Positions 47,862 to 57,151 of a DNA stretch of 64,000 bases are shown here, piece by piece (positions within the stretch are counted from its first letter, which is position 1; the number at the start of each line of letters is the position of its first letter). The position numbers and the translations under genes are program-made. The notes beneath the pieces are model-generated. The model had not been told where the DNA came from, made no database searches, and worked only from the letters and a program-made list of their open reading frames with translations. This DNA comes from Triticum aestivum (lineage: Eukaryota; Streptophyta; Magnoliopsida; Poales; Poaceae), in contig NC_057803.1 of NCBI RefSeq assembly GCF_018294505.1, forward strand, positions 689,133,394 through 689,197,393, read 5' to 3'.

Positions 47862-49383
47862 TGATACGTCCATTTTGCATCATTCTTTTATATCAATATT
47901 TATTGCATTATGGGTTGTTATTACACATTATATATCAATACTTATGGCTATTCTCTTATTTTGTAAGGTTTACCATGAAGAGGGGGAATGCCAGCAGCTG
48001 GAATTCTGGCTGGAAAAGGAGCAAACATTGGAAACCTGTTCTGCACTGCTCCAAAAGACCTGAAACTCCACGAAACCTATTTTTGGATTTAATAAGAATT
48101 ATTGAGCGGAAGAAACACCTCAGGGGGCCCACACCCTGTCCAGGAGGGTGGGGCACGCGCCCACCCCTACTAGGCGTGCCCCTGTCTCCTGGGCCACTTG
48201 GTGCCCCCCCCCCCGGTGTCCATCTTCTTCTATATGAAGGGTTTTATCCTAGAAAAAATCATGGGCAAGCTTACGAGACGAAACTCCGCCGCCACGAGGC
48301 GGAACCTTGGCGGAACCAATCTAGAGCTCTGACAGAGCTGTTCTGCCGGGGACACTTCCCTCCGGCAGGGGGAAATCATCACCATCATCATCACCAACGA
48401 TCCTCCCACCGGGAGATGGTCAATCTCCATCAACATCTTCATCAGCACCATATCCTCTCAAACCCTAGTTCATCTCTTGTATCCAATCTTGTATCCAAAA
48501 CCACAAATTGGTACCTGTGGGTTGCTAGTAGTGTTGATTACTCCTTGTAGTTGATACTTATTGGTTTACTTGGTGGAAGATTATATGTTCAGATCCTTAA
48601 TGCATATTATTACACCTCTGATTATGAACATGAATATGCTTTGTGAGTAGTTACGTTTGTTCCTTAGGACATGGGTGAAGTCTTGCTATTAGTAGTGATG
48701 TGAATTTGGTATTCGTTCGATATTTTAATGAAATGTATGTTGTCTTTCCTCTAGTGGTGTTATGTGAACGTCGACTACATGACACTTCACCATTATTTGG
48801 GCCTAGAGGAAGGCATTGGGAAGTAATAAGTAGATGATGGGTTGCTATAGTGACAAAAGCTTAAACCCTAGTTTATGCATTGCTTCGTAAGGGGCTGATT
48901 TGGATCCATATGTTTAATGCTGTGGTTAGGTTTACCTTAATACTTTTTTTGTAGTTGCAGATGCTTGCAATGGGGGTTAATCATAAGGGGATGCTTGTCC
49001 AAGTAAGGACAGTACCCAAGCACCGGTCCACCCACATATCAATTTATCAAAGTACCGAACGCGAATCATATGAGTGTGATGAAACTAGCTTGACGATAAT
49101 TCCCATGTGTCCTCGGGAGTGATTTTATCATTATAAGAAATATTGCAGGCTTGTCCTTTGCAACAAAAAGGATTGGGCCACCTTGCTGCACCTTATTTAC
49201 TTTTATTACTCGTTACTCATTACAATTTATCCTATCACAAAACTATCTATTACTTACAATTTCAGTGCTTGCAGAGAAAACCTTACTGAAAACCGCTTAT
49301 CATTTCCTTCTTCTCCTTGTTGGGTTCGACACTCTTACTTATCTGAAGGACTACGATAGATCCCCTACACTTGTGGGTCATCA
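47862..49383 (+). repeat. Outer Sabrina 3' LTR
   Basis: 1522 bp with family termini, followed by the duplication ggtct at 49384-49388 and the third fragment of retrotransposon A's 5' LTR. A C-run of about 11 lies near 48206. The 232-codon frame at 47852-48550 is LTR sequence, not a gene. Confidence 0.92.
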
Positions 49384-49388
49384 GGTCT

Positions 49389-49749
49389 CTGTATCCATGA
49401 AAACCAATCTAGAGCCCATTCCGGCACCCTGTCAGAGGGGGGAAACATCTCGGCGGCCACCACGATGAGGAGGGAGTAGTCCACCCTCAGGGCTTAGGGT
49501 TTGTACCAGTAGCTATGTGTTTGATCTCTCTCTCTCTCGTGATCTATATCATGGGCTTTGTTAATATAGTCGGATCATATGGTGTTTCTCCCCTCTATAC
49601 TCTTGTTATGATGAATTGAATCATTACCCTTCAAAGTTTTGTCTTGTTGGATTGAATATTCAGAGATGAGAACACATGATATATGTCTTGCAATATGAAT
49701 ACTTGAGGTGACAATGAGGTACCTTATTGATTCACTTGATATGTGTTAT
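49389..49749 (+). repeat. Retrotransposon A 5' LTR, fragment 3, ending at a deletion
   Basis: It is collinear with about 51638-51999 of the 3' LTR (tgaaaaccaatctagagcc, then tgaggagggagtagtccacc). Similarity stops abruptly after tgttat at 49749. The rest of the LTR is missing. Confidence 0.85.
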
Positions 49750-51199
49750 TTTATTTTGTTTTTTGCTTGCTGTTTTAATAAAATACTTAGATCTGAAAGT
49801 TTATGAATAAGAGAGAGTCCTCAAATAGCTACCTATTTACTTAACTACTCGCATGACATTCACTTATATCTTTTTGGAGTAGTTTGTCATTTACTCTTGT
49901 TCTTTACTTATATCCTATGAGTAAATTGTTGAATAAATTGAATGTCATCAAGTTGAAATCATATCATGCCTAGTGGTAGCTTCACATTGGGTTTAGAAAG
50001 TGAAAGCTTTTTATGCTTGACAATCACAATATTGGTCATACAAGCAATTCATGAATAATTAGTATAAGGAAGAGAACTTTCATATGCAAATACACTATCT
50101 TGGAAATCTTTTGTGATTGTGAGCCCCCATCAAAATATTATATGCCAAAATTGTTAATGTTGGACAAGGAAGACAACATAATGATTTATGTTTGTTCATA
50201 TTCACATAGAAGTTATATTGTCATAGATTCTTCAACATGTGGTGCTTGCCCCCTATCTTTGCTAGCCAAAAATTCTGCACCAAGTAGAGATACTACTTGT
50301 GCATCCAAAAACCCTTAAACCCAAATCTTATTTTTGAGTGTCCACCATACCTACCTATGGATTGAGAAAGATCCTTCAAGTAAGTTTTCATCAGTGCAAA
50401 AAGGCAATAAAAATTGCTTCTAAAAGTGCTAGATCTTTTAGTGTAAGAGAAAATTGAGGGTTGTACGAACTTGTGATGGCGAAGAATAAAAGTGACAGAC
50501 TGCATAATAAAGGTTGCTATCATAAGGGGCAATATAACGTGACGTTCTTTTGCACTAAGGGGTTGAGCATACAAACAAATAAGCGCATGGCAACCTCAGC
50601 TTCCCTCTGCGAAGGGCCTATCTTTACTTTTATGTATTTACTTTTATGCAAAGAGTCAAAGTTTTTATCTCTATTCCTTTTTATTTTTCTCCTTTGGCAA
50701 GCATCATGTGGTGAGGAAATATCTAGGCACATATGTCCAGTTGAATATGGATAGTATGTGTTATTATTGTTGACCTCACCCAAAGGTGAATACGCTGGGA
50801 CAAGAAATTATAAGCCCTTATCTTTCTATGTGTCTGGTTGAAACATTTTGCTCATGTGTATGTGATGAGTGTTAGCAATCATAGAATACTATAAGATGGT
50901 TGAGTATGTGGAGCTCTTACTTAGACTCTATTGAATAAGTTGAATTGCAATTGCTTGGTGACTAAGAACATAGGTTATTGAGTTTCAAGAGAGTTCATTG
51001 TCTTAACCTTAACATGTGAATTGGTTGCTACTATAACATGCGAAGTTTTATAAGAAAGATTTGCTGCTATGATGCTAGAAAAAGTGACTAAAATTATCAT
51101 TGATCAAACTTATTCACTTTTCTACCATTCACACTTCATAAATTATTTTTTTTATCATTTACCTACTCGAGGACGAGTAGGAGTTAAGCTTGGGGATGC
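49750..51199 (+). other. Retrotransposon A residual internal region
   Basis: AT-rich and without a supported gene. Segments such as caccaagtagagatactact (about 50278) and ctatggattgag (about 50355) match the 3' non-coding region of the Sabrina elements. It ends in the polypurine-like aagcttggggatgc before the 3' LTR. Confidence 0.7.
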
Positions 51200-52761
51200 T
51201 GATACGTCTCCAACGTATCTATAATTTATGAAGTATTCATGCTGTTATTTTATCATTCTTGGGTGTTTTACAATCATTGCATAGCAAATTTATATCATTT
51301 TTTGGGACTAACCTATTGACCCAGTGCCCAGTGCCAGTTGCTGTTTTTTGCTTGTTTTTTACATCGCAGGAAATCAATATCAAACGGAGTCCAAACACCG
51401 CGTAACTTTTTGGAGATTTTTTCTGGACTAGAAGGACCCCAATGGGCCTGAGCTGCACCTGGGGGTGCCCCGAGGGGGGCACAACCAACTAGGGTGCGCC
51501 AAGGCCCCTGGCCCTCCCAGGTGGGTTGTGCCCACCTCGGTAGCCTCCTGCACCCCCTCTTTGCACCATAAATACCCAAATATTCCGAAACCCTTTGGGG
51601 TAGCCCTAGATCATAAGTTTCGCTGCTGCAAGGTCCCTGTATCCGTGAAAACCAATCTAGAGCCTGTTCTGGCACCCTGCCGGAGGGGGCAATCATCCCG
51701 GCGGCCACCATGATGAGGAGGGAGTAGTCCACCCTCGGAGTTGAGGGTTTGTACCAGTAGCTATGTGTTTGATCTCCTTCTTTCTCTCGTGATCTATATC
51801 ATGTGCTTTTTTAATATAGTCGGATCATATGATGTTTCTCCCCTCTATACTCTTGTTATAATGAATTGAATCTTTACCCTTCAAAGTTTTGTCTTATCGG
51901 ATCGAATATCCACAGATGAGAACACATGATATATGTCTTGCAATATGAATACTTGATGTGACAATGAGGTATCTTATTAATTCACTTGATATTTGTTATG
52001 GCATTCAACTCACGGATTTCCGTGGTGATATTGGGGTAATCTATGCATAGGGGTTGATGCACGTTTTTCTCAGATGGAAAATTTGGGGTCTCTTTATAGT
52101 TCTTTGTGTGGATTGAGTATTTATGAATATGAATTTGCTTTGCTGTTATTCTAGTATGAACTCTAGGATAGATCGAACGGAAAAAATAGTTTTGTGTTAT
52201 TTTAGTACGAACTCTTGAATAGGTCGAATGGAAAGAATAGCTTTGAGGCGGTTTCGTGACCTACAAACAATTCCTATCTTTTGTTCTCCGCTAATAGGAA
52301 CTCAGGAGTGATTCTTTATTGCACTTTGATGGATAATAATATGATTCAACTATGTTAGCATTGTTGAGAGGTTGCACTAGCGAAAGTACGCACCCTAGGC
52401 CTCATTTTTAAGCATTGCAACACCGTTTTTGTGCCCGTTTACTATTTGCTACCTTGCTGTTTTTATTTATTCAGATTATAAAAATATATTTCTACCATCC
52501 ATATTACACTTTTATCGTCATCTCTTCGGCGAACTAGTGCACCTATACAATTTTCCATTGAATTGGGTGTGTTGGGGACACAAGAGATTTCTTGTATTTG
52601 GTTGCAGGGTCGTTTTAGAGAGACCATCTTCATCGTACACCTCTCACGGATTGATAAACCTTAGGTCATCCACTTGATGGAAAATTTCTACTGTCCTACA
52701 AAATTCTGTGCTTGGAGGCCCAACACGTGTCTACAAGATTAAAGTTGCGTAGGAGACATCA
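51200..52761 (+). repeat. Retrotransposon A 3' LTR
   Basis: 1562 bp from tgatacgtctccaacg to ...gttgcgtaggagacatca, followed by the duplication tttgc. A TATA-like cataaatac lies near 51570. This is the only complete LTR of the element and serves as the reference for its broken 5' copy. Confidence 0.88.
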
Positions 52762-52815
52762 TTTGCCATGTGGCATCTTTAACTATGCCGAAGGCTATGC
52801 CGCCAGCATAGATCG

Positions 52816-53310
52816 CCTTATCCACTCGGGGCGGGCGCTGGCCACTCATTCCGCATCTCGCCTGCGCCGCGCCCCCACCCGTCTAGCCCCACGCAGTTCG
52901 CCGCGCACCGCCTATCGCCACTCCATGCCGCCCTCTCTACCCGCGTCGCCCGCCCGCAGCGGCACCACCCGTGCCCTTCCCCTTCCCTCGCCCATCCTCG
53001 TCTCCACCCCGACCCTCTCCGCCCCCTCCTTGCGTCGCTGCCGCCACACTGTCGCCACCGCGGGCACAACCCACTCCGCCCCCTCACCCCTCTCTCACCC
53101 TCGTTTCCCATGCCACCTCTTGCCAGCATCGTCCCCACGTTGCCCCGACCCCGCGCCCTCACGGCCTCCGCGTGATGGCCGGGGCTTGGAAGCCCCCCTT
53201 CGCCGACGCCCTGCCGCAACGGCCCTGGCCCTCGTCCACCCTTCGCCGGTGGTGCCCCGGGCCTCCCTGTTGCCCACTGCACCGGCGCCCAAGATGCCCC
53301 CGGTGAGCTT
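52816..53310 (+). promoter_or_regulatory. GC-rich promoter/first-exon zone of CACTA 1
   Basis: C-rich and CpG-rich sequence gives long Pro/Ala/Arg frames on all readings, a composition effect. A short start (aagatgcccccg) is followed by the donor gtgagc at 53302, much like the atgccccca...aag/gttagc first exon in CACTA 2 at 56228. I infer a small first exon and intron rather than a long protein. Confidence 0.45.
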
Positions 53311-53982
53311 TATTTTTATTTTATTTTCATTTTGTTACTGTTTATTTTGTGCATATATGGATATGTGATGAATGGATATGTGCATGTATAGATTGATGGT
53401 CATGTTTGTGATAGATGGATGTTTTGATGGATATTGGTCAAGTTTGTGAATTTTGGCACTTAGTTTAAAATATGGATTGATAGATATTGTTCAAGTTTGT
53501 GAATATGTGCATGTATAGATTGATGGATATTGGTCAAGTTTTGCATTTTGTAGACACTTAGTTGAAATTATGGATGAATTGATGGATATTAGTAAGTTTT
53601 GTGCTTGGTCAAGTTAGTGTTAGGTCATTGATACATGGAAGCAATTCGAGGCACTTGGTTTATAAAATACTTAATCAAGATTTTATTTTATTTTGCAATT
53701 TGAGATGTTGTTTCATGTTGGTTCATAATATAGTGTCAATGCTTTATGCGATATGCGATGACCTAAATTTTTTTCACTCGGTGGAATTAACAGGATTTGT
53801 GGTGTTCCATCTTCGTGAAGTGATCGTCGACATTGGAGGTGTTGGTCCACGCTCGTCTCTCCTTTGATCGACTACATCGTCTACATCGGGGGGTGAGCAA
53901 CAATTCCATGACCTCGTCCGCTTTTTTTCCATGCCAGTAGATTAAATTTTCACATCAAGTTGCATAACCTAGGCGTCTCCTG

Positions 53983-54046
53983 TCCGAAAGAGTTGCATCA
54001 ATAAATATGCATTCAATTGCATATTTATCACCGCAACTCTTTCGGA
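53983..54046. repeat. 64-nt stem-loop in the tnpD leader
   Basis: Outer arms tccgaaagagttgc (53983-53996) and its complement (54033-54046) enclose a second 11-bp stem (ataaatatgca / tgcatatttat) with a six-base loop. Confidence 0.85.
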
Positions 54047-54075
54047 TTGTCCAGCGCTTTCCACGGACAGCCCAA

Positions 54076-54275
54076 GGATGTATAAATTGGGTACGTTGTC
54101 CATGCTCTACCCCGTTCTGAGACAGGATTTCGGCGGTGCCTCCCTCTTGTTCTCTGGATGCACACTCTCTCGGCATTTTACCGAGATGTGTATTTGGAGA
54201 ACAGCGGGAAGGTGTTGCTGAAATTTTATCTCGGAATGGGGTAGAGCATGGATAGCATACTCAATCTACACATTC
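54076..54275. repeat. About 200-bp foldback in the tnpD leader
   Basis: Two arms of about 95 bp (54076-54172 and 54181-54275) are imperfect reverse complements, with an eight-base loop (cattttac). The best stretch is ccatgctctacccc (54100-54113) against 54239-54252. Most differences are transitions. It is either a small foldback insertion or a conserved structured leader of this CACTA family. Confidence 0.8.
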
Positions 54276-54424
54276 TCGGGTGGGATTAGGACCCATCTTT
54301 ACCTATTAGAGATGTGGGTGGATTAAATGTCGTTTCTCATCAATGTTGTAAAAAAATAAAATATTGATGTAAGTAATTTAAATTGAATCATTAATTTTGT
54401 TGTGTGGCTTCCAATAAAGCATAG

Positions 54425-54919
54425 ATGGCAGATAATTAGTGGATGTATAGTGGGTTTTTCTGTCGGAATCAAGTAATAGCAGAGTGGGTCAAGAAAACTC
54501 ATGTGTTTTTGAAAGAGATATTCCGTAGTCCAATGAGGATTGTGCCAGAATGCCCCTGTGCCAGATGTAAGAGACGTATGCGCAGAGATAAGAGAGAGAT
54601 GACTATGCACCTTCGCATGCATGGATTTATGCCAAACTTTAATATGCCGATAAACTTTGCCCAGCAGGACCCTAGTAGAGAGGAGGTGATACGACAATGC
54701 GTCGCTAGTTATGAGGACGATGGGGTTAGAGACATGCTAGATGATGTCTTTGTTGCACAGCCGACACCTCCATCACATTCAGCGAATGAACCGGAGGAGC
54801 CGGCGGAAACCGCAAAGGCCTTCCTTGATATCTTGGTCTCGTCAAAGAAACCTATTTATGAGGGTGCCAAGCTCTCTGTGCTGGATGCCATCTCGCAACT
54901 GATGACAGTCAGGGCCTAG
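54425..54919 (+). pseudogene. CACTA 1 tnpD, N-terminal transposase-associated domain
   Basis: ATG at 54425 is followed by an in-frame TAG at 54437, then WMYSGFFCRNQVIAEWVKK. The transposase-associated zinc domain (PF13963 type) shows CPCARCKRRMRRDK and MHLRMHGFMPNF. An acidic Pro/Glu linker follows. Stops at 54917 and later break the frame. Then comes a remnant of the next block (MDYEKIHVCPKNCLLF and YCRKCGSSRY, about 55035-55145), and the catalytic part is absent. Confidence 0.75.
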
Positions 54920-55224
54920 TAGGGTTGTAGCCGAGGTTGCTTTGAAGCATTTCTGGAAGTATGGGCTAACATCTTCCCTGAGGGTCATGAACTGCCGAAA
55001 ACCATGTACGCTACGAGAAAATCATGAAGGCGCTCTCCATGGATTATGAGAAAATACATGTTTGTCCAAAGAACTGCCTTTTGTTTAGGCATGAGTATGC
55101 AAATGACAACTACTGTAGGAAGTGCGGTTCCTCTCGGTATATTGAGGTGGTCGATGAGTAGGGTCAGAAGTAGCAGCTAAAAATCGCTGTGAAGGTTCTT
55201 CAGTATCTTGATTTTATAAAATGA

Positions 55225-55467
55225 TTGCAACATGATGACGTGGTCCGAAACAAGGACGATGATGACTTGGGTTATGTTGACCTGGACCCAAATGACGATG
55301 ACACACGGACTGATGGTGAGGCAGTTGTGAATCAAAGAGACATAATTAAGCTTGAAAAGTTAAATGAAGACGCTGACGATGAGGAACAGCCTCCATCTAT
55401 GTCAGAGAACGAAGATGATATGTGTGATAGTGATGATGAGAACCGGTTGACAAATAGATTACAATAG
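55225..55467 (+). pseudogene. CACTA 1 acidic C-terminal remnant
   Basis: An Asp/Glu-rich frame (DDDLGYVDLDPNDDD and NEDDMCDSDDENRL) follows the zinc-ribbon remnant after a short gap. Acidic tails of this kind end some TNP-D proteins. Here it directly follows the N-terminal part, so the transposase core between them has been lost. 55468-55660 is T-rich spacer with an imperfect repeat of about 38 bp (aatgtgctcttctgttatta). Confidence 0.5.
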
Positions 55468-55660
55468 TGATAATTCATACGGGTTCTACAAAATGTAAGT
55501 TCTTTTAATGATGATTGAGGTATATTACAATAGTATGCTTAATGTGCTCTTCTGTTATTAATGTTCTTTTCTGTATGCTTAATGTGCTCTTCTGTTAATA
55601 ATGTTTTTTCTGTATGCTTGTTTATTTGATATCCTTACTAATTGTTTATTCTCTTCTCAA

Positions 55661-55849
55661 TGCAGGTTTTCTAATCACGGGCAAGTCCAGCGGCGACAGT
55701 TACGTCAACAAATTCAAATAACTTACTCGGAGTGGACGAGCCCAGAAGGTCCCCCCCCCCGACTACGCGATGATGATACATCACAGGGAGGTCGAGGGGT
55801 CGGGGGAGGAGACCCTAGAGGCGGAGGGGGTGGGGGAGAGCCACTAGAG
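55661..55849 (+). pseudogene. CACTA 1 second gene, N-terminal exon, cut by CACTA 2
   Basis: After a pyrimidine tract and AG (cttctcaatgcag, about 55654-55666) a frame reads FSNHGQVQRRQLRQQ and continues into Arg/Gly-rich sequence (GGRGVGGGDPRGGGGGG). It is probably the start of tnpA. A C10 run lies at 55751-55760. The frame is ended by the terminus of CACTA 2. Confidence 0.5.
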
Positions 55850-55879
55850 CACTAGTAGAAAAAGGGTCTAATGTGCAGC

Positions 55880-56100
55880 TCATTAGTCCCGGTTTGTATT
55901 TGAGCTGACACTAATGTGACCATTAGTGCCGGTTCCAACAGCTAGGGGGTGGAGGTCATTAGTACCGGTTCGTGGCGAACCTTTAGCACCGATTCGTGCC
56001 ATGAACCGGTACTAAAGAGAGTGATGGCAGGATGTTGTCAGACTGGGGCCCCTCCAGCACCTTTAGTACCGGTTCATGGCACGAACCGGTACTAACGGTC
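55880..56100. repeat. CACTA 2 subterminal repeat array
   Basis: Motifs of the type tttagtaccggttc and gaaccggtactaa occur in both orientations and form short palindromes, e.g. 56063-56096. In characterised CACTA elements (En/Spm) the TNP-A protein binds subterminal repeats to pair the ends. Confidence 0.8.
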
Positions 56101-56227
56101 ATCCTCATCTAAATCCTTCGTCCAGCTCGCTCTGTTCTTCCCCCCTTTCCCTTCTCCTCCTCTTTGTTCTTCCTCCCCTCCCCTCGAGCTCTATCACATA
56201 TTTTGCACAAATTTTGTCAAGATTAGA

Positions 56228-57062
56228 ATGCCCCCATCCATTCAAGTGATCACAAAGGTTAGCAACTCTGTCCTTTCACCTCTCATTGCTAGATTAGCTC
56301 TTGCAGTGCTTTATATAGTGATTAATTTTTGGGTTTTAGTAATTTGGGAGGAATTATATGTGGTAGTTTATTTGATTTATATGCAATTTGAGCTTAAAAT
56401 AACTATTAGTTTGCATATGTAGGTGTGATTTACTTAGTGCATTACCGTCTCCATCGTAACCACCATCGATTGTCCGCACCGACTCGTCGCCGGCACCACC
56501 TTGTGGTGAGCCTCTTGTTCTTATATTTTTTATATAAAAAAGCATGTTTGTGTGATTTAGATATATGGTTACTTGTATAATTATCTTACCCGTACGTTGT
56601 TTGTTATACATAGTGCCATGGTTTTGATATCCGTCCCCGTCGGACCTCGTCCGTGTTATGATTCGGATGTGGTGTATTATCTTTTAAAACAATTTGTTGC
56701 ATTTCGTGTTTATGACAAATTGTGCCCATCAAGTTGACATAGATATTTTTATCTAGGAGGTATGTGAACCGGAAATTCCAACCGACCCTATTGTCGAGAG
56801 GTTAACTTTAGTTGAAAGAGAAAACGATTATTTGAAAGAAAAATTGAAATGAATTGAGGGGGAGAAGATGGAATTAGAGTTGCATGTTGCCGATGTCGTC
56901 GATGATCACAAGATCAAGATGGAGAAAATGTGGTTGAAGATTAGAAAGATTAGAAAATATGCCATTCCTAGTGTGGCTTCGTATCATTATGCTGTTGGAT
57001 CAATTGTTACCTTAGTTGCGATCTTGAAAGCATTTGTTGTTGCATTTAAATTCTTTAGCTAG
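56228..57062 (+). CDS. Small coiled-coil, membrane-anchored ORF of CACTA 2 (spliced)
   Basis: The first exon is probably 56228-56257 (MPPSIQVITK, then donor gttagc). Middle exons near 56430-56515 and 56610-56670 are not resolved. The last exon, about 56757-57062, reads IPTDPIVERLTLVERENDYL, a stop at about 56850, then MELELHVADVVDDHKIKMEK. It ends in YHYAVGSIVTLVAILKAFVV, a likely transmembrane helix. The arrangement coiled coil plus single C-terminal membrane segment recurs, as I recall, in many Triticeae predicted proteins. It lies just upstream of tnpD in the same direction. Function unknown. The internal TGA suggests decay or a mis-set frame. Confidence 0.55.
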
Positions 57063-57151
57063 AGAGTTATTTGTATGTTGCATTTAAGTGTTGTATGAAC
57101 TTCATGTATGAACTAGTATTAATTTGGTCTATTCGGTGGTGTGTAATAAAG

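Larger units (their letters stand above)
18928..49383 (+). mobile_element. Outer Sabrina-like Gypsy (Athila lineage) element hosting three insertions
   Basis: The LTRs (18928-20435 and 47862-49383) begin tgatacgtccattttgcatc and end cttgtgggtcatca. The duplication ggtct is at 18923-18927 and 49384-49388. The primer-binding site matches the tRNA-Asp 3' end. Coding order is gag, protease, reverse transcriptase, RNase H, integrase, then an accessory ORF, as in Athila-lineage Gypsy elements. Insertions are a solo LTR in gag (20614), a reversed Sabrina in gag (22426) and a reversed WHAM-like element in integrase (36529). The coding region has many stops and shifts. Confidence 0.9.
663..52761 (+). 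mobile_element. Retrotransposon A: outermost LTR element, coding region deleted
   Basis: The element is bounded by the 5-bp duplication tttgc (658-662 and 52762-52766) and by LTR ends tgatac...acatca. Its 5' LTR is split into 663-775, 18600-18927 and 49389-about 49749 by the Angela and outer Sabrina insertions. The 3' LTR is intact at 51200-52761. The last roughly 760 bp of the 5' LTR, the primer-binding site and the whole coding region are missing. What remains internally (about 49750-51199) resembles the 3' non-coding part of the Sabrina elements, so I infer a Gypsy/Athila-lineage relative. The family name is not certain. Confidence 0.85.
52767..55849 (+). mobile_element. CACTA transposon 1, internally deleted
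   Basis: It starts with atgccg-type subterminal motifs that continue 591-662. Then come a GC-rich first exon/promoter zone (52816-53310), a leader with two foldbacks, a broken tnpD start (54425 on), an acidic C-terminal remnant and the start of a second, Gly/Arg-rich gene. The catalytic core of the TNP-D transposase is missing. A second CACTA element enters at 55850. Termini of this element were not found, so its limits are approximate. Confidence 0.7.

Noticed and set aside
47852..48550. 232-codon frame over the outer Sabrina 3' LTR
   Set aside because: Lies wholly within LTR sequence; homologous LTRs have it broken, and no domain is visible.
52712..53368. 218-codon Pro/Ser/Arg frame and its antisense
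   Set aside because: Composition effect of a C-rich, CpG-rich stretch; open on several frames and without a domain.
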